The position numbers were made by a program, and so were the translations under genes. From Apostichopus japonicus (lineage: Eukaryota > Echinodermata > Holothuroidea > Aspidochirotida > Stichopodidae), in the NCBI RefSeq assembly GCF_037975245.1, contig NC_092583.1, forward strand, positions 14,361,264 to 14,423,263: DNA of 62,000 nt, written 5' to 3'. Shown here piece by piece: positions 15,131-29,000 of this stretch; within the stretch, counting starts at the first letter, position 1, and each line of letters starts with the position of its first letter. The notes under the pieces are model-generated. The model searched no databases and had not been told where the DNA came from. It worked only from the letters and a program-made list of their open reading frames with translations.

Positions 15131-16083
15131 CTACAAGTGAAAGAATAGAACAAGAAAACATGCAATGAATCCCAAAACATGTCAGGTTTCTTTCATTTTT
15201 CTGCAAAAGCTTGAGTCTATAAACAGTATAAAAAAAAGCATGTTTAAAGTTTCACCTAAATTTGTTTCAAATTAATTGGAAAATTAAGCCTACCTATAGT
15301 CTTTCACTTTCCATGACAGAACATCTTAAGTGAAGCATATTTACATTGGGAGTCATCATTTCAAAAGAAAAGATACTTATAGTAGGCCTTCCTTGTTAGG
15401 TGCAAACAATTAGGGTACACAACATTAAGCGATGCATGAAATATGGGAAACACTATGAAGGTCAAATAAGAATAGGATGTATACAATTACTCTGATCATT
15501 ATTTTATTTTTACATTTACTTTAATTTTTCTTTAAACCTGAATAATGTATGACTGTGAAGTATGGTTTGTACTTGTACTTTGTAGGCTACTTCATTTTGT
15601 AGTTGGCAATCACACACAGACCTTACACTGCAAAGTAACATTAACAACACAACGTTAGCCCTGTTACCACAATAATGTTAGACCTAGGCTAGGCTACCAC
15701 AAATTCAAAGCGTAATATGGAGTGACAGGCCGTCCAAAACGTTCTCTTGTGGTCGTCTAGCGGCCATCGGCTCATATTCTTTAGGCATTGGCATATAAAC
15801 CAATACCAATACTTATTGCATTGGGCCTGCCTTTCTTATACGTTAAGACTCTGTGATGGCCACTTGTGCAAACGCAGTAGACTGTAGTACCAGTAGTACA
15901 CCTCAATCGAATCGCCATTTGCGGCCATAAAGTTAGGCCTTATAAATGTTACAATAAGGAGGTCGGCTAGGCCTATATACGCCCAATCATAAACTTGGCA
16001 TAGCCTAATGTTATATCAGAGTGCATTTGGCATTTACATACGTGAATAGACCTATGAAATAAGTGGTAGGCTACCATCACTAA

Positions 16084-16360
16084 GACGTCGACAGAGGTAT
16101 TATTTGAAGGAAATTCCCGACGTCATCAGCAAAGCTAGGTTATTGAAAACATGAATGATCACTCAAATTTCATGAAAGGTCGCCATATCAGCTTTCAAAT
16201 ATTCCTTACTCTGGAGAATATTCACAGATTTCAATTCAGAAACTTACGTCTGCCGGTGGAACGTTCGTCACTTGTCACGTCTAGCGATGCGATATGCAAC
16301 TATTTGGTTATAACCAATAGCGTTGTTGCATGTTACTGACGTCACCGCCTTCAGCCAATC
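16084..16360 (-). promoter_or_regulatory. Possible promoter region at the right end of the transposon
   Basis: The stretch upstream of the minus-strand gene holds CRE-type GACGTC cores at 16084-16089 and 16119-16125, a full TGACGTCA at 16337-16344, a CCAAT at 16355-16359 and a palindromic TTGGTTATAACCAA at 16304-16317. Clustered CCAAT and CRE sites are common in metazoan core-proximal promoters. Their placement suits leftward transcription of the internal gene; function is inferred. Confidence 0.35.
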
Positions 16361-16377
16361 AAAAGTTAATACGAAAC

Positions 16378-16540
16378 TTTCAGCACTTAACAAGTGCAGT
16401 GCGACACAACTGCGGCGATAGCACTTTGGTATGGTGCAAGTTATTTAACACTTGAAGGTTGAGATACTAGCTCTTAAAGTGCTAATTGATGACTAGCACC
16501 GTGTTGGAGCTACTAAATTAGCACTTCAGTTTTTAGAGTG
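16378..16540. repeat. Right terminus and subterminal motif cluster of the transposon
   Basis: This is the inverted counterpart of the left end: at least seven AGCACT/AGTGCT-type motifs, then GCACTTCAGTTTTTAGAGTG followed by the flanking TA. The two subterminal regions share only the motif and the outer 20 or so bases, not longer homology. Confidence 0.65.
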
Positions 16541-16796
16541 TACATATCATTCTCGCTGTGACATTTATTAATTATGATGAAACATATATGACTGATGTAT
16601 CTTAATAATTATTTCATACATTACCTATCGATTCGGTAGCGATTTCAAAGAAATCACTCATGTAATTGAGTAAACATGAATAAATCGTAAATTATATTGA
16701 TGTGCAATCATCACCTCACATATAAGTAACCTGATGAATCGAATTATTTGATTTCTAGACGTTAGTCTTCTATCAGTGAAAGTTTCGCTAGACGGA

Positions 16797-17000
16797 CAGA
16801 ACAGTACAGTACAGTCTATACACAGTACAGAAGCCTACTAGTACAGTACAATAGCTACAGTAAAGTATAGTATAATACAGTATCCGTAAATCACACCACA
16901 GTGCAGTACAATACAGAACAGTACAGTATACAGTGCCGGCCAGTATACATTGCATTGCAGTACAATGCCTACAGAATAAAACCGTATACAATACAGTTAA
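16797..17000. repeat. Degenerate ACAGT-rich array
   Basis: ACAGTACAGT-type words recur with substitutions over about 200 bp (ACAGTACAGTACAGTC, TAGTACAGTACAATAG, GAACAGTACAGTATACAG). A weaker continuation runs to about 17275. It starts about 250 bp to the right of the transposon end. Confidence 0.7.
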
Positions 17001-17057
17001 TTATAAAGATGAACACATCATCACTACATTCAATTACTGTAAAAGGACAATACCAGC

Positions 17058-17163
17058 TCAAAAAATTTAGTGGGTAAAATTACTCAAAATGAGTCACGAA
17101 AGGACAAACAAAGAAAATATTTTTGTTTTTTTAACTTCTAATTTTACTCACCAAATTTACTGG
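17058..17163. repeat. Small palindromic (MITE-like) element
   Basis: AAATTTAGTGGGTAAAATTA near the left is matched by an inverted, one-mismatch-class copy TAATTTTACTCACCAAATTT near 17141-17160. About 60 bp of AT-rich sequence lies between. This is the shape of a folded-back MITE, but copy number cannot be seen here. Confidence 0.45.
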
Positions 17164-17275
17164 GTGCAGTGCATTATACAGCAGCACAGTTAAATACCTC
17201 ACAGTATATTATAGTACATTAGGCCTGCAGTATAATGTAGAGCATAACACATGACATCATAGTAACGGTACAGTT

Positions 17276-20200
17276 TAACTATATATGCGCCCATCATTGA
17301 CGTAGGTTGTAGAAGTATAGCCAGCATGCTATACTTTGACGACCCATGCCTGTGAAGGAGACTGGGTTTATGCAGCACAATATGGGCTCATGATTCGAAA
17401 AATCGTGAGCACAATGAAGGTACCGTTCAAAAATATGACGTCACACTATGCCGTTGACCTATCACCGTAAAACAAGATATGAATAATTCGTCTAAAAAGT
17501 TCAGTTTAAGATTACGTAATCAGTATGATATTTTTTTTTTCATTCGATCATTTATTATAGACTATATAGCAAACAGACTGCCCCAAAAGCCTATAAATTA
17601 AACATGGTGTTAAATAGGGCTGTGTTTATATGATATGAAATGATGTTTCACATCTGCGCGCACAATTACCTTCTGGTTTCTATGTACTCCGTATACAGTT
17701 GATAACGAACATGGAAAGTGTCTTCTGCACGAACATCTTTCAGCTTTATCAAGTTTGTTTATCATTTATCAAGAACTGTCTAATTTGTCAACGACTCGAA
17801 TGTTATTTCTTCCCCCTAAAAAACATGCAAGCATCTCCGAGGTAGGTTAAACAAGGCATTTTTATATATGCAGACAACGCATGCATCGTGAAAGACAAAA
17901 GTAAAATAAGCTTAAAGTGGATTTATTATATATCACGTACCATTTTGTGTCCCACGTGTGAGAAACTTTATCTAATATAAACATAATTTATTATTATTTC
18001 TGTCAACGGGTATACTTTCTTCACTCTGGGTAAATTTGGCATAGCTATATAAATATATACATGGACTGATTCGTATATATATATGTACACGCCCGGAGCT
18101 GTATAGCTGTAGTAACATTCATATATAACCTGCTGAATGATTCAAACATAAACTCATTTAAAACATACCTATGGCTATAGTCCTTAATGCTTCACTATAT
18201 ATGTGTGGAATATATATACGACTTGTTTCATAAACGGATAAAATAGTGCGTTACAATATGGTTTTCCCATCACACGGACACATGGTTTATGCATAATCAA
18301 CACAAAGTGTTGATACTCGCCGACGTATCGAACATTACCTGCAGTTTATAATGAAATCGGAGATCGGCTAAATTATGTGACATTTATATGTCGGCTTCAT
18401 CAACAACAAAAAAGAACACAAAAAAAAAAAGAGAAAGGCAGTTGTAAAAGATATAATAACGCTTGTGACAAACAAGTATAGTTGTTTTACCAAACATGTT
18501 ATATTAGGAGGCGAGTAATCGATGATTATGGCAACTCACAAAGTCCATGAAACATTAATGCGGCTTTATCACTCCATTTAGAAAATAAATGTGCATTGTC
18601 TATATACCGGAACTTTTTTTATGAACCAAAATCGATAAAAAAAAATTCTAATTAATAAAAAACCTCGGTATTCTTAAAGTCAGTAAAGAATCATGTTCTA
18701 AGACACATTCAGCAAAGTTATCTGTTTATCAGGTGTGTATTTTATACCCTCAGTGAGAATAGACACAAAAATAGACCAATAAAATCTTTATACAGACAAC
18801 TATTCATCATTTATATTTCCCACTGCAGTAATCTCAATATGCATAATCTCAATGCGTCTCCCGTGCATCAAAATTGTCAATATATATATATTCCTAGTAT
18901 ATAATATTTTAATTTAGCAATCATTGTGCAAACGGCTCCATAACTTAGATTTCAAGACTTATAATTTCAAAGAGAAAAGGGTATCGCTGGATTTAGTAAG
19001 TGTATGTGAAACAAGACTTCTCACATGTATAAAGTACATGTCAATGTTTTGAATTTCTGTTGTTTCATACCATCACATATTGAAATATTAATATAAAAAA
19101 ATATATAAAAACTTGAAACGTTCAGGATATTTACAATATGTTTATTTCATGAATTATTTTTTACCCATGACTAATATAGAAGCAGAAAAAAATCTTCCAT
19201 TTTACTTTCTACTTACTAAATTCGGAATTGTTCCTCGGTTTAGAAGTTTGTTCAACTTTTGTTCGACAAATGTCAATCCAGTGCTTGTACGCGTATATAT
19301 AGGCCTATACCTTCCTATGCGATTTACGATGAATCATTGCTTTATAGACTAGCATTTTCTTATAGCTCAGAAAGCCCTTTGCCCAATTCAAATACTCTGA
19401 CGTGATAACTGCCATTTTATGCATCGGCAATTGTAAACCCCATCAAGTATTCAAACTCTGTCCTCGCATGGCCTCATGATTTGTAAGCAAGTGAAGGAAC
19501 GAGCACTGAATATCTTGACATTTTCCTTGGGTTTTTTTTTCTTTTTCTCTCGATTCAAGCCAGATAGCGAAGAGAGAAAGAGAGAGTTTCACTTGTTCAT
19601 GCAAACGGAGTCAAGTCGATGTATTTATGGGGGTTTTACAGTGTTTTCTTCATTCTCTGAATAAAAAATGAAGTATACCCGATACTGTGTTTGGCAATTG
19701 AGTGAATCTAACATAACAAATGAGAAGCGTTAACAATTATTTGTTGGTGATAGAAAACAAACCATGCGAAAAAAGGCAGATACTGCCCCCCCCCCCCCAA
19801 TAAAAAATGTTGGTATGTTTTGCAAGGTATTTGATGATTCAATACTAACATAGAAATTTCTTACGTCGAGAAATGAGTTTTAATTTCCTATTCCGATCTG
19901 GTCTTTTTGTAACACACACACACGTGATGGCGTAAGCATGGAGAAGAGAGGTGAAAAGATATAACCCTGCCTCTCCCCACCACCATCATCACCAGTGTCC
20001 ATCATACCAGAACTTTCTTGTTTCCAACTGACATTCACAATTATAATTATATGTATTTAAAGTCATCAGTATACTGAACTGTTTGGGGTGACACCAACTT
20101 TTGTATTCCTTCAAAGAATTTAGGGTCATTCTCTACCCTTAAACCGGTTCTCCGGCCACTCTAAAACCGCAATCACAGATTATATAAGCTTGCAAATCCC

Positions 20201-22864
20201 CCACCCCCCACACACATATTTGGACCAATAAACGGTGGCTCACTCCATTCTATGTTGTAATGCGTTTCTTAAGTGTATGTGCAGGCTTGCATACGTTTGT
20301 TTTGGCATGTATGTGAAGGCCAGCATGCGTTTGTTTATATGTATGTGCATGCTTGCATGCGTTTGTTTGTATATATGTGCGCGGCTGTTTGTAACGTGTC
20401 ATTGACATATTTTCAGAGCAGTCCAAACAAGGCTTCCTAAACTAAACGGATGATGAACTACGAGGAGGCTATCCTGCAGTGGTTTAAATGTCAAAGTTCA
20501 GGGTTCAAATAATCACGTTTAGAAACGATCGAAGAATTAGTTCCTTTCTCTCAGAACTGTTTATCCGTATTTCCATCGCGTATAAGTTAAAGCGCTGGTC
20601 ACTATAATTCCCATGTAATTAATCATTCTGGTTAAAGTTTGGCCTCAGATACAGATCAACTTTGCTATTTTGCTGGGGGGCTGTTAGCCAAAAAAGGTAA
20701 AGTCTTAAAATCTGGAACTTTTCCAAGAAGCACAAATTGATGTAAAGATCTGTATCCGAACGAACAAGTCTACGAATTAAACTGCAGCCATTATTGCAGT
20801 TAGCGACATAATATGCCAACGGGTTCTATATAGAATGGCAAAAAAAAAAACATGCGGTTAGCAATATGTTTGAAATGTGACGGGGTAGAGTGATGGGGGG
20901 TGGGGAGGGGTAAGCACTATCCCACATGGAAACTAATGTTTGAAATATTTTCTCCAACTTTGCAGTCTTCACAAGTGTACACTTAACCTATACCAAGTTA
21001 GCCCGCATAGAAGCGTCTCAACCCGGCTGCTTAGAGTCTTAAACCTGTACGAACGATTATGCCAACCCGAACCATTCAAGTCCCGCTTTCACTTATAACA
21101 TGCATTTGGAACCCAAAGTGACATCGGGCCTCATCTTTTGAAAAGTTAACCCATTATGGGTCGCGGATAGGTAACCCATTCAAATCGAAAGCTCTGGCCC
21201 ACTAAAGCCCACATTATCCAGGTCAAATTCATACAGGTTTAACGTAGGCATGCTCACTGGGATAAGATTATTTAATTGTATCAATCTGTATACTATCTAT
21301 TTCGTTATCACAAAGTTAACCCTCGCAAATTGAAAAAAAAAAGCCTGCGAATCGTAACTTTCTACAGCTGTATATCTTACTACTTATTCTTCTTCCGTTA
21401 ATTCTTTTATTTTTTTGCTAAATTTCTATCAATTCTCCAATCTCTCGTAAACTATATACAATCTCCATTGTACACTTTGTTTAGAATCTAAGCCTAATGG
21501 ATTTAATCGCCTAACTTTGTACTTTTTCTGTCTAAAAAGGAAGTCAATTTAACGGTTAAAATTCGTTATTGGACAACCTGATGGTTCCAAATTATTTCTG
21601 ACGGGATTCCACAACTTTACTCCCGCAGCTGCCGAACTTAATTTGAAGTAAATCTCAGAGACTTGATTACAATTTACACATTACAGACGAGGAGTTTTAT
21701 AGCCTATATAGTTATATACTGCACTAGAGTTATACTAGAGGAGAAATCGGTTTCTGCATGGTGTCTGACAAGATGACGCGAGGCTTAACATAGACACGAG
21801 ACAAACCATTGAACAAAGCCATGAGTTACCAATGCATATAACATCCTGATACCATTTTTAGTCTTCTTTATATACAATTACTTTTAAAAAACAATTAATG
21901 GTTCATCTCTCCCAGGAAATCAACTTTGGCACAAAATAAATTAGACAAACTACTTTTGTGGTCTGAGACAAGATATTTAAACTACTTATACGTTGTATGC
22001 ATGCATATATGAATGAAACACGTGCTACCAGGCAGGGCTCCCATTCGTTGAATAGTAATGTTGGTGTTTGACTTACAATGTCGAAATTGTTGAATATATT
22101 GTCTGCGGAATACCAGTTTAACAATGTGACATGCTTAATCTCAGTCACTTTATCTTTCATTAGCGGTATACGGTTACATGCATTTTGAGATCGACATTGC
22201 CACGAGCAAACACTTGACAATCTCATTTTGCTTTTCAACGTTTGGTTCCCCGTAAACTTTCTCTCAGGAGAAATCATATTTGAAATTATCACACACAAAG
22301 AAATATACTAAAGAAATGTAAATTTTACAGAAACCTTGACCATTAAATTAATATGACTGCTTTGTATTCAAATTTCGCTCATCTTGTCCGCTGATTATAC
22401 ATTTTTTTAAGCAATCTCTACAGAGCGGCAAATAAACCCAAAAGCAGCAATGAAAATATAAGTAATGATAAGAAAAACTCAGAAAACGTACCGTAGATGA
22501 CGTCATATACCAACCAGCCATTTGATTGCTTTTCCTACGATTTGTCATTCTTTTTTATTCGTTTTCCTCTCCCCCCTTTTTTTTGTCTAAGATTTTGAAA
22601 TACCAATATCGAAGGTTGTTCAAATAAAACGACTTTTGATTAGCCTAATAGCAGAGCTTTCACCAGGAAATGCGTTAAGTGGCCAAAGCAACCGAGCAGT
22701 AAGGACGAAAAAAAGATGAATTAATATTGAAGTAAGCTGTAGATGGACTATAGCGACATGTAGTGTTAGCATATATAATATGTAAGTATCGCAGGGAATA
22801 AATGGGAAAACAGGCTCACTGACTACTGTTACACAGTCATTGCATTTTGCATATAGATAGTTTG

Positions 22865-22866
<2 letters not shown>
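17276..22866. other. No gene seen
   Basis: AT-rich sequence with a C13 run at 19786-19798 and GCATGCGTTTGTTTGTAT-like words at 20290-20390 (a weak degenerate repeat). No exon was recognised. Confidence 0.6.
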
Positions 22867-22924
<58 letters not shown>

Positions 22925-22952
22925 AAACAGTTTTTTCTCGTTATTCCTATAC

Positions 22953-23014
<62 letters not shown>

Positions 23015-23043
23015 TAAACAGTTTTTTCTCGTTATTCCTATAC

Positions 23044-23084
<41 letters not shown>
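22867..23084. repeat. Three (TA)n tracts separated by a duplicated 35-bp spacer
   Basis: TA tracts at 22867-22921, 22955-23006 and 23045-23084 are separated by two near-identical spacers starting GTTAAACAGTTTTTTCTCG (22922 and 23013) and ending CCTATACAGATA. The offset of about 91 bp shows tandem duplication of tract plus spacer. Confidence 0.95.
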
Positions 23085-23085
<1 letters not shown>

Positions 23086-26000
23086 TGATTAATGATATGG
23101 CTATCACGTGCCTCAACGAGAGTGCTCTAAATAAACTGCTGAGCATGTTTTGTTACAAGTAGAGAACAGTCCAGATTAGCAATACAAAGTATTTTATTTT
23201 GTAATACGTCGATACTCTGAATTTTGTGTACAGTTCTACTCATCGGGCGATACAAAGATTTATGTATATATAAGCTATATACATATATTATAGGCTTCCT
23301 GAATTTAGAAGACTCGTGTGCCCTTTCGAATCGTTTTAATACTCGACAAAGCAGAACTGGACCAAAAACGTTAGGTTACCAAATTTATTGCCTCATAATG
23401 AACACAATTTATTGATAGCGGTTTTTTCCAAGGATGTATAAGTATACATTAGGATTTGGGATAGTATCAAACAGTTACAAATCACATACCGTGCTCTTAT
23501 ACCCGAGGGACGGAGACGGGCTCTAGGCAACAGGATGATGACAACGCCTGGGATAATTTATTTATGATCACTAGCTAATCTCATTGTCCTGCATCTAATC
23601 CCAACTAATGTTATTATCTTTTTGCGAATGCAGTAGACAAGTCGCCTTATAATCATTAACTTGTTTGTGAGTAAGGTTATCTACATATGTTGAACATTAT
23701 GACGTTATGCTGTAGTTCCATGGTAACATGTCGAGTGTTGCTAGTATACATGCAAGTGTGTCAATATTCTGTGTCAAATTATTTAATATCTTGGGAAGAT
23801 TAACAAGTACGTTATTAACAAATAGAGAACGGATATGTATAGTTACACTTTAAATGTTTAAAGTTCCCATTTTTTACTACGTACCCCGCCCGCCCGCCCC
23901 TCCACTCCCCCCCCCACCCATTCACTCGCGCACACTCATATGTATAGAGATACACAGCCCAATCGTAAATATTCCCTACGGAAGCAATTTTGTTCATATG
24001 GACATATAACTTATTGCGCAATCGAGTGTACATTATTGTGCAATGTGCATGCATTTATACACCTCTTTTCAAATCACATTGAGAAGACTTGACCATGCTA
24101 CATATCAAATGATACCCATCACATGCCAAATGTCAAATTGGATAACATCCAAATTTGATTTATTATCTTTCTCTAGTCGGTGACTTCAAGAAAGGTATCA
24201 CTCACTTTTGTTCGTTCAATTCAATCTAACCAATAACCATGAAAATATCTCAAACAAGTTCTCTATGTATCTGTGTGTGTGTAAGATATGATCGCTTCAT
24301 ACATGTCTACGACATTTATTGGTATATTAAAATTAAAGATACAGAGCGATCCACTATCATGGTGAAAACTTAATTTCTGTCTCGTAAACGGCGACATCAA
24401 ACATTGCTTCTTTTAACCCCTTTGACAAGCCTGTTGCAATGTTTAACACATGCTGCCATATATATATGATCAACAAGTATATGTAGATATGGCTTACTAT
24501 CACCGTACGGCTCTATAGGTTAATGTGTATAATAACACGATTCTTGCTGCATCCAAGTCGCATGGTGCGAGCATATAAAATCATTAAAAAGGTTGACATT
24601 TGCCTTGTAAGCTCCTCCTGCACCATGTTATGATACATGATGTTCATATTAATGTTATGAATTCAAAGATAGACCCCGTTGGATTTGATTAACAAATTTT
24701 CACTTTCGTTTACTAAGGCAATATATCTCAACGATTGTTTGCTATTATCAAATGGATAGAGAACGTTGCTTTTTATATTGCGAGCGTTAGAAAACTTGCC
24801 TAGCGCTGATGTTTCGTTGCCAATTTTCCGCCCACGCAGGTATGGCGGTCTGCAGCATGCCGTCGCAATGTGTACTAAAGATTACAGTTTAATGCATGTA
24901 CGGCGACGTTTGCAGGTTGAGTGTCAATAACGTGTAGGCTGGAAAACTCGAACAATTGCAAAGGGATTCTATATCATCGGTTACCATGGTGATAATGATG
25001 TTAAAACTTTATTGTCCATGTTTCGTGGGCATTAAACATGCATATTTTTTGTTTCAATATGTGGCAGTGAAACAATACTTAAATAGAATGCAGAAGTCAC
25101 ATGGCGTACATAGTGAGTCAACAACTTCCACTGAATATTATATGATATGCTCAAATTAAATTGAACTATATCATCGAAGAAAAGGATAAACAATACCTGA
25201 AAAAAAAAATCAGTTCAACAATTGAGAAAATTTACAGTGTAATAGATATCAATGCACCTGGTAGCGTATCGTCAAACAGGACCATAAAAATCCTCAACAG
25301 AAAAAAAAAAACATCACAGTGGAAGCAAAAACAATCTTGGGTAGATTTAAGCACTGCACACTGCAGGCCTCAGTAACACATGTATGGACATGTGTTTATA
25401 AAGATGTTGTTTTGTAACGCGGTACATATCGTATGTATATACTTCGCCAAAATTCATGTAAATTACAAGCTTCTGGATCATGGGAGGTAATGTTTGACAT
25501 TATACAACATCGTACGGCAAACTATTTCGCAAGCCATTTTACGTCACATCTAATTCGCATATATGTTATTAGTTTGAGTAAATAATGTTATTTTATTGAT
25601 TGATTGACGGATTGATATTTAATCACACAGAACAACTAATTCACAAACTCCTTGCATCGCCTTCCTTACGGGACAAACTGGCTGTAAGTAAAGAAGGGGG
25701 GGGGGGGGATATTCTCAAGTATACCTAATATAGGTCACTAACAAAACTTCACAACATTTATTATGATCCATTGTTTTGTCCAATACAACATTGGTATCCA
25801 CATCAGACCAGGTCAAATGTATAAGTCCTCCCGTGTTACTCTCCTCACTCCACTAAACTGCACTATCCACCTCCCCCTATCAGCCCCCCCCCCCACCCAC
25901 ACCCTCCAATCCACCGATATGAGTATATTTCAGCATTTCTTCCTGCCGTGACATCTATCGGTGGCCGAATCTTGCAACCCAAATACTACAACCCATATGT

Positions 26001-29000
26001 ATACTATGTGTCGGCATGTATATGATTCAGGACCGAACATCGTCGGATATCATTGAATATCCTGTTTCGTCGTGCTTTGATAAGTGTGCGTAATCTATCA
26101 ACTTTGACAGTGAAGCATATAGTACAAGATGTACACTCATGCATGATATAACAACGAATTACTTTATTTTAATTTATCCATCAGTTACTCAATTTTTATG
26201 TCATTTTTTGCTTGTGAAAATTGAGAAAGTTTTACTTCTGTTATTTCTGTTGATTTCCAATATTCAGCCTTATAGCAAGTTGTTTTGGAGGACAGTTAAA
26301 CAGATAAACATATGAAAACTGGTTCGAATTTTTAAATTTCATATGTCAGTAGGGGCTCTACTCTGAAATGATCACTTTGACAAGTGCTGTTATGGTTGAA
26401 ATAACTCGACTGAATTTAACTCAAAATATCTACTGGGGGACAAAATGTAAATTACTTCCATCAGTTGAAATATCTGAGATCATGTGGAACGGACGTAAAA
26501 CGGAACAGTAAACAACGTCACGACTGAGAGATTTGCTGATAACGTTATGCTGACAAGCACTGATATTGTCAAGCCGTGCATCTGCATGGATATACCTTAT
26601 ACACTGTATACAAACTAACTTTATAAAGCACTGTACTGTTTATTGCATAAATACCATAAAGGTTAGGATGAAAACATCCGGATTTGAAAGTGTGTTAGGC
26701 TATTGCTTGATCGAGTGCAGTTGTGCTGGAGATCTATGGAGATGTAATGATAGCTGTCCACGTACATGACCTGTGTATGGAAGACTGAAATGACTGAACG
26801 AATTAAATGGTGGTGACGTCATGCATTTTTTATTATTATACATTCATTATGTTGAATATCTTCGCTAAATATCGTAAGCAGGAAATATAGCAAATATTCT
26901 TCCTTAGAAGTATAAACTTCATATTTAACATCCGTCATTCTGAAAAAGAATAAAGGTCACTCAATCTGGTTAAATTCATCATCATTATAACACTCCATGT
27001 AGACACTGAGTCAAGTGTAACACAAAATTTGATCGCTGAAATTGTTAAACAACCAAGAATTATTGCAAGTTCTTGCTGCTGAGAATCCTCTTGATCAAAG
27101 ATTGTGTGCTGTGATGTTATTTAGATAAATGTACACAAGTCATTTCCGCTAGAAATGTTCCATTAACGAAAGATTTCTTTCATAACTTTTTATTAAACTC
27201 CTCTCTGCGAAATATCATGGCTTTCAAAATGGAAATGTTAATCAGATCTGGTGCCTTGATGTGCACTACATCCCGCCAAGAATGAAGATTGTATAAAAAA
27301 AATATTCCTCATATTACAGCATAAAGACGATAAAATGTGAAAAATCACACCACATATTTTAATAATATATAGATACCATTCAGATACTCTGGAAAGGAAA
27401 AAAAGGGTACAAAATAATTGTCCTTAGAATAAAAAGAAATGAAATATTTGGTGTTGGTGTGGGTATTTAATGACAATAAGCACTCCCATATCAGAATTAT
27501 AACAATTCAACCGAATCTTATTTTGGGTTCGTTGCGTATTTTATCAAACAGAAAACAGAAGTGACCATCTTACAAAATGATGCATAGGCTTTCAGACGCC
27601 TGCCGAAGTGCGAAGATCACTCATGTGTATGTTCAAGTCACACGCACAATAATTGCAGTCTGATGAAATCACCACTGAAATCGAACCCATCCGATGACAC
27701 GCATGCGCGGACATGTTTACCACAAACAGCATTTTAGAGACTGTCTTATGACGTTTAAGAGGTCCTTTCTATGCGTACTAATGAAAACACCTTAAGTAAA
27801 TAATCTTGACTAGTTTCTTACGAGTACTTTTCGGTACAATAGAACTACTCCATCGTGCATCACCCCATTTCATCCACCCCATTCTCACATCGAAATGGTA
27901 GAACGATTGATGCCGACTTAAAATTGAGTTAAACGGAGTTTAATAAGAGCAGCGAGGTATAAGATATCCGTGATCCCCCAGTCATTTTGTGATGCGCAGA
28001 GTACGTTATTACATCGAAGTATGTATACTAAATATTCACGTTTGTTTTTCTAACCGTCTATTTTAATATAAGGCCTCGACTTGGGTAAATTTGATACTGA
28101 TTCTTTGCTTATTTTGCTATCATTATTTCTCACAACATTAAGTTCGTCTTCTATAGGGATTATTCTGATTTTTTGTAATGATTTTTAGCTGGTGTGAACT
28201 GACTAAGTGACTATACTACTTCGGTAATTGCGTACTCGGATCGTTTCCACCCTTGTGGTACGGTTAATTTCACTTTCTAATCTCACTTATCCGATCATGT
28301 TCCGATTTAAGAGGGTCTACAGGGGCTGACAGACACATGGAACAAATACAAGTTACTATTTTTGTGTATCTCTGTGTCAAATCCAACCATAATAGCTTTG
28401 TTCGAAGTTTATGCGGGCCAAAACGGCTCGTGAGAGGTTAGAGTCTTGACTGCTAGATAATATTATAGAAAACAAATTGGCCCGAACCTTGTACTAATTA
28501 GGAATGCAGACATTTAAGGCTGTAGGATTTAGCGGCTCCCTGCACTGCATGTTGCTCAACCTATAGTTATAGTGAGATTGTTATTGTCTAGCCGTTGGGA
28601 TGCACCAACCAATGATTCCCCCTGATCCTCATAGACAGTTAATGGAGAACTCCTGCTCTAAAACAACAATCGGAAACATGCCATTGTATTACGAAGAGTA
28701 TACTCGCGTGCAGTTGAATGTTTAAAACAAGAATATTCTTCAGTTATCAGTCGTTTTAATTTGCTCCGGTAATGAATCCTTGTAGGATATATACGCAATA
28801 TGGGCTTTGCAGAATGCAAACTACTGGTATGCGGTATATAAAAATTCGCGATTTTTGTTGTTGATGATATTGATGCAGAAAATGTAACCTTGGAAGCAGG
28901 TAACTTTGATAACAGCTAATAAAGCTTGGGAGTCGGTGCAATCCTGATTAGTTACGAGGGTCGATTAACTCCATGGGATGCAGAGGGCGCTATCATGTCG

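Larger units (their letters stand above)
11272..16540. mobile_element. EnSpm/CACTA-like DNA transposon, 5269 bp, carrying a cellular-type gene
   Basis: The left end CACTCTAAAAACCAAAGTGC and the inverted right end CACTCTAAAAACTGAAGTGC agree at 18 of 20 bases. Both are flanked by TA (11270-11271 and 16541-16542), read as a 2-bp target duplication. About 200 bp inside the left end and 160 bp inside the right end are packed with short AGTGCT/AGCACT motifs in both orientations, the subterminal layout typical of CACTA elements. Animal EnSpm elements are known to start with CAC and make 2-3 bp duplications. No transposase exon was recognised; the only coding signal is the spliced minus-strand gene at 12752-15130. 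A TA duplication would also suit Tc1/mariner, but the length, CACT ends and motif clusters favour EnSpm. The copy may be non-autonomous. Confidence 0.75.

Noticed and set aside
15705-15767. Short minus-strand frame starting MAARRPQENV inside the transposon, with a good start context
   Set aside because: It stops after 20 codons with no convincing donor, so it cannot be linked to the downstream exons; it could be a first exon but is not supported.
20465-20515. tRNA-like words (GCAGTGGTTTA and AGGGTTCAAATAATC)
   Set aside because: They are too close together, and there is no acceptor-stem pairing.
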